From contig DCDB01000056.1 of the NCBI GenBank assembly GCA_002316215.1, forward strand, positions 1 to 5,663: a DNA stretch of 5,663 bases. The letters are read 5' to 3'. The notes under the pieces are model-generated. The model was not told the DNA's origin and did no database searches. It saw nothing but the letters and a program-made list of their open reading frames with translations. The position numbers and the translations under genes are program-made. Of this stretch, positions 5,637 to 5,663 are shown one piece after another. The stretch's first letter is position 1. Each line of letters starts with the position of its first letter. This stretch comes from Lachnospiraceae bacterium UBA1066 (lineage in GTDB: Bacteria; Bacillota; Clostridia; Lachnospirales; Lachnospiraceae).

Positions 5637-5663
5637 TGCCGGCAGTGGGACTTGAACCCACAC
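5637..5663 (-). tRNA. tRNA 3' end, probably tRNA-Leu (partial)
   Basis: The minus strand shows a complete T arm, stem GTGGG/CCCAC around the loop TTCAAGT (5661-5645). The 3' acceptor strand TGCCGGC (5644-5638) and discriminator A (5637) follow. CCA is not encoded; the next bases are TGTTTAAAG. The anticodon, D arm and 5' half lie beyond the right edge, so identity is not directly visible. Leu is inferred because the implied 5' acceptor GCCGGCA and discriminator A fit bacterial tRNA-Leu. An intrinsic terminator follows at once, so this is the last or only tRNA of its transcript. Confidence 0.85.

Overview
The window is a compact, one-directional stretch of a bacterial chromosome, most likely from a Gram-positive member of the class Clostridia, with Lachnospiraceae as the best guess. 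The guess rests on strong purine-rich ribosome binding sites, intermediate base composition, the style of the proteins, and a gene order (polA, coaE, metallo-hydrolase, ACT-domain protein, PFL-family protein) that I recall as typical of that group. No search was run.

Every supported gene is on the minus strand, so transcription runs from high to low coordinates. At the right edge is the 3' end of a tRNA, probably Leu, followed by a strong intrinsic terminator. A sigma-A-type promoter lies directly after it. Then come a small putative membrane protein with an anti-sigma zinc-finger motif, DNA polymerase I (polA), dephospho-CoA kinase (coaE), a WalJ/YycJ-type metallo-beta-lactamase-fold hydrolase, an ACT-domain protein of the UPF0237 family, and the first 130 codons of a UPF0210/PFL-family protein that runs off the left edge. 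The first four genes are separated by 18 nt or less, or overlap (if coaE uses its far start), and look like one operon. A 75-nt gap precedes the ACT gene, and whether that pair has its own promoter could not be decided.

Functionally this is mostly housekeeping: DNA repair and Okazaki-fragment processing (PolA), the last step of CoA synthesis (CoaE), a hydrolase of a family linked to cell-wall and DNA-repair phenotypes, and a conserved ACT/PFL pair of unknown role. No defence system, mobile element, CRISPR array or biosynthetic cluster was found. No stretch over 300 bases lacks a gene.

The least ordinary features are two short tandem-repeat arrays, each at a gene boundary. Three 37-bp units begin at the 3' end of the ACT gene, and each repeats the coding tail plus a stop codon. 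About three and a half 36-bp units separate polA from the strongest start of coaE; they keep an open frame, which leaves the start of CoaE ambiguous. Two smaller points are a PolA whose proofreading residues appear to be missing, and an anti-sigma-like gene with no sigma factor beside it.
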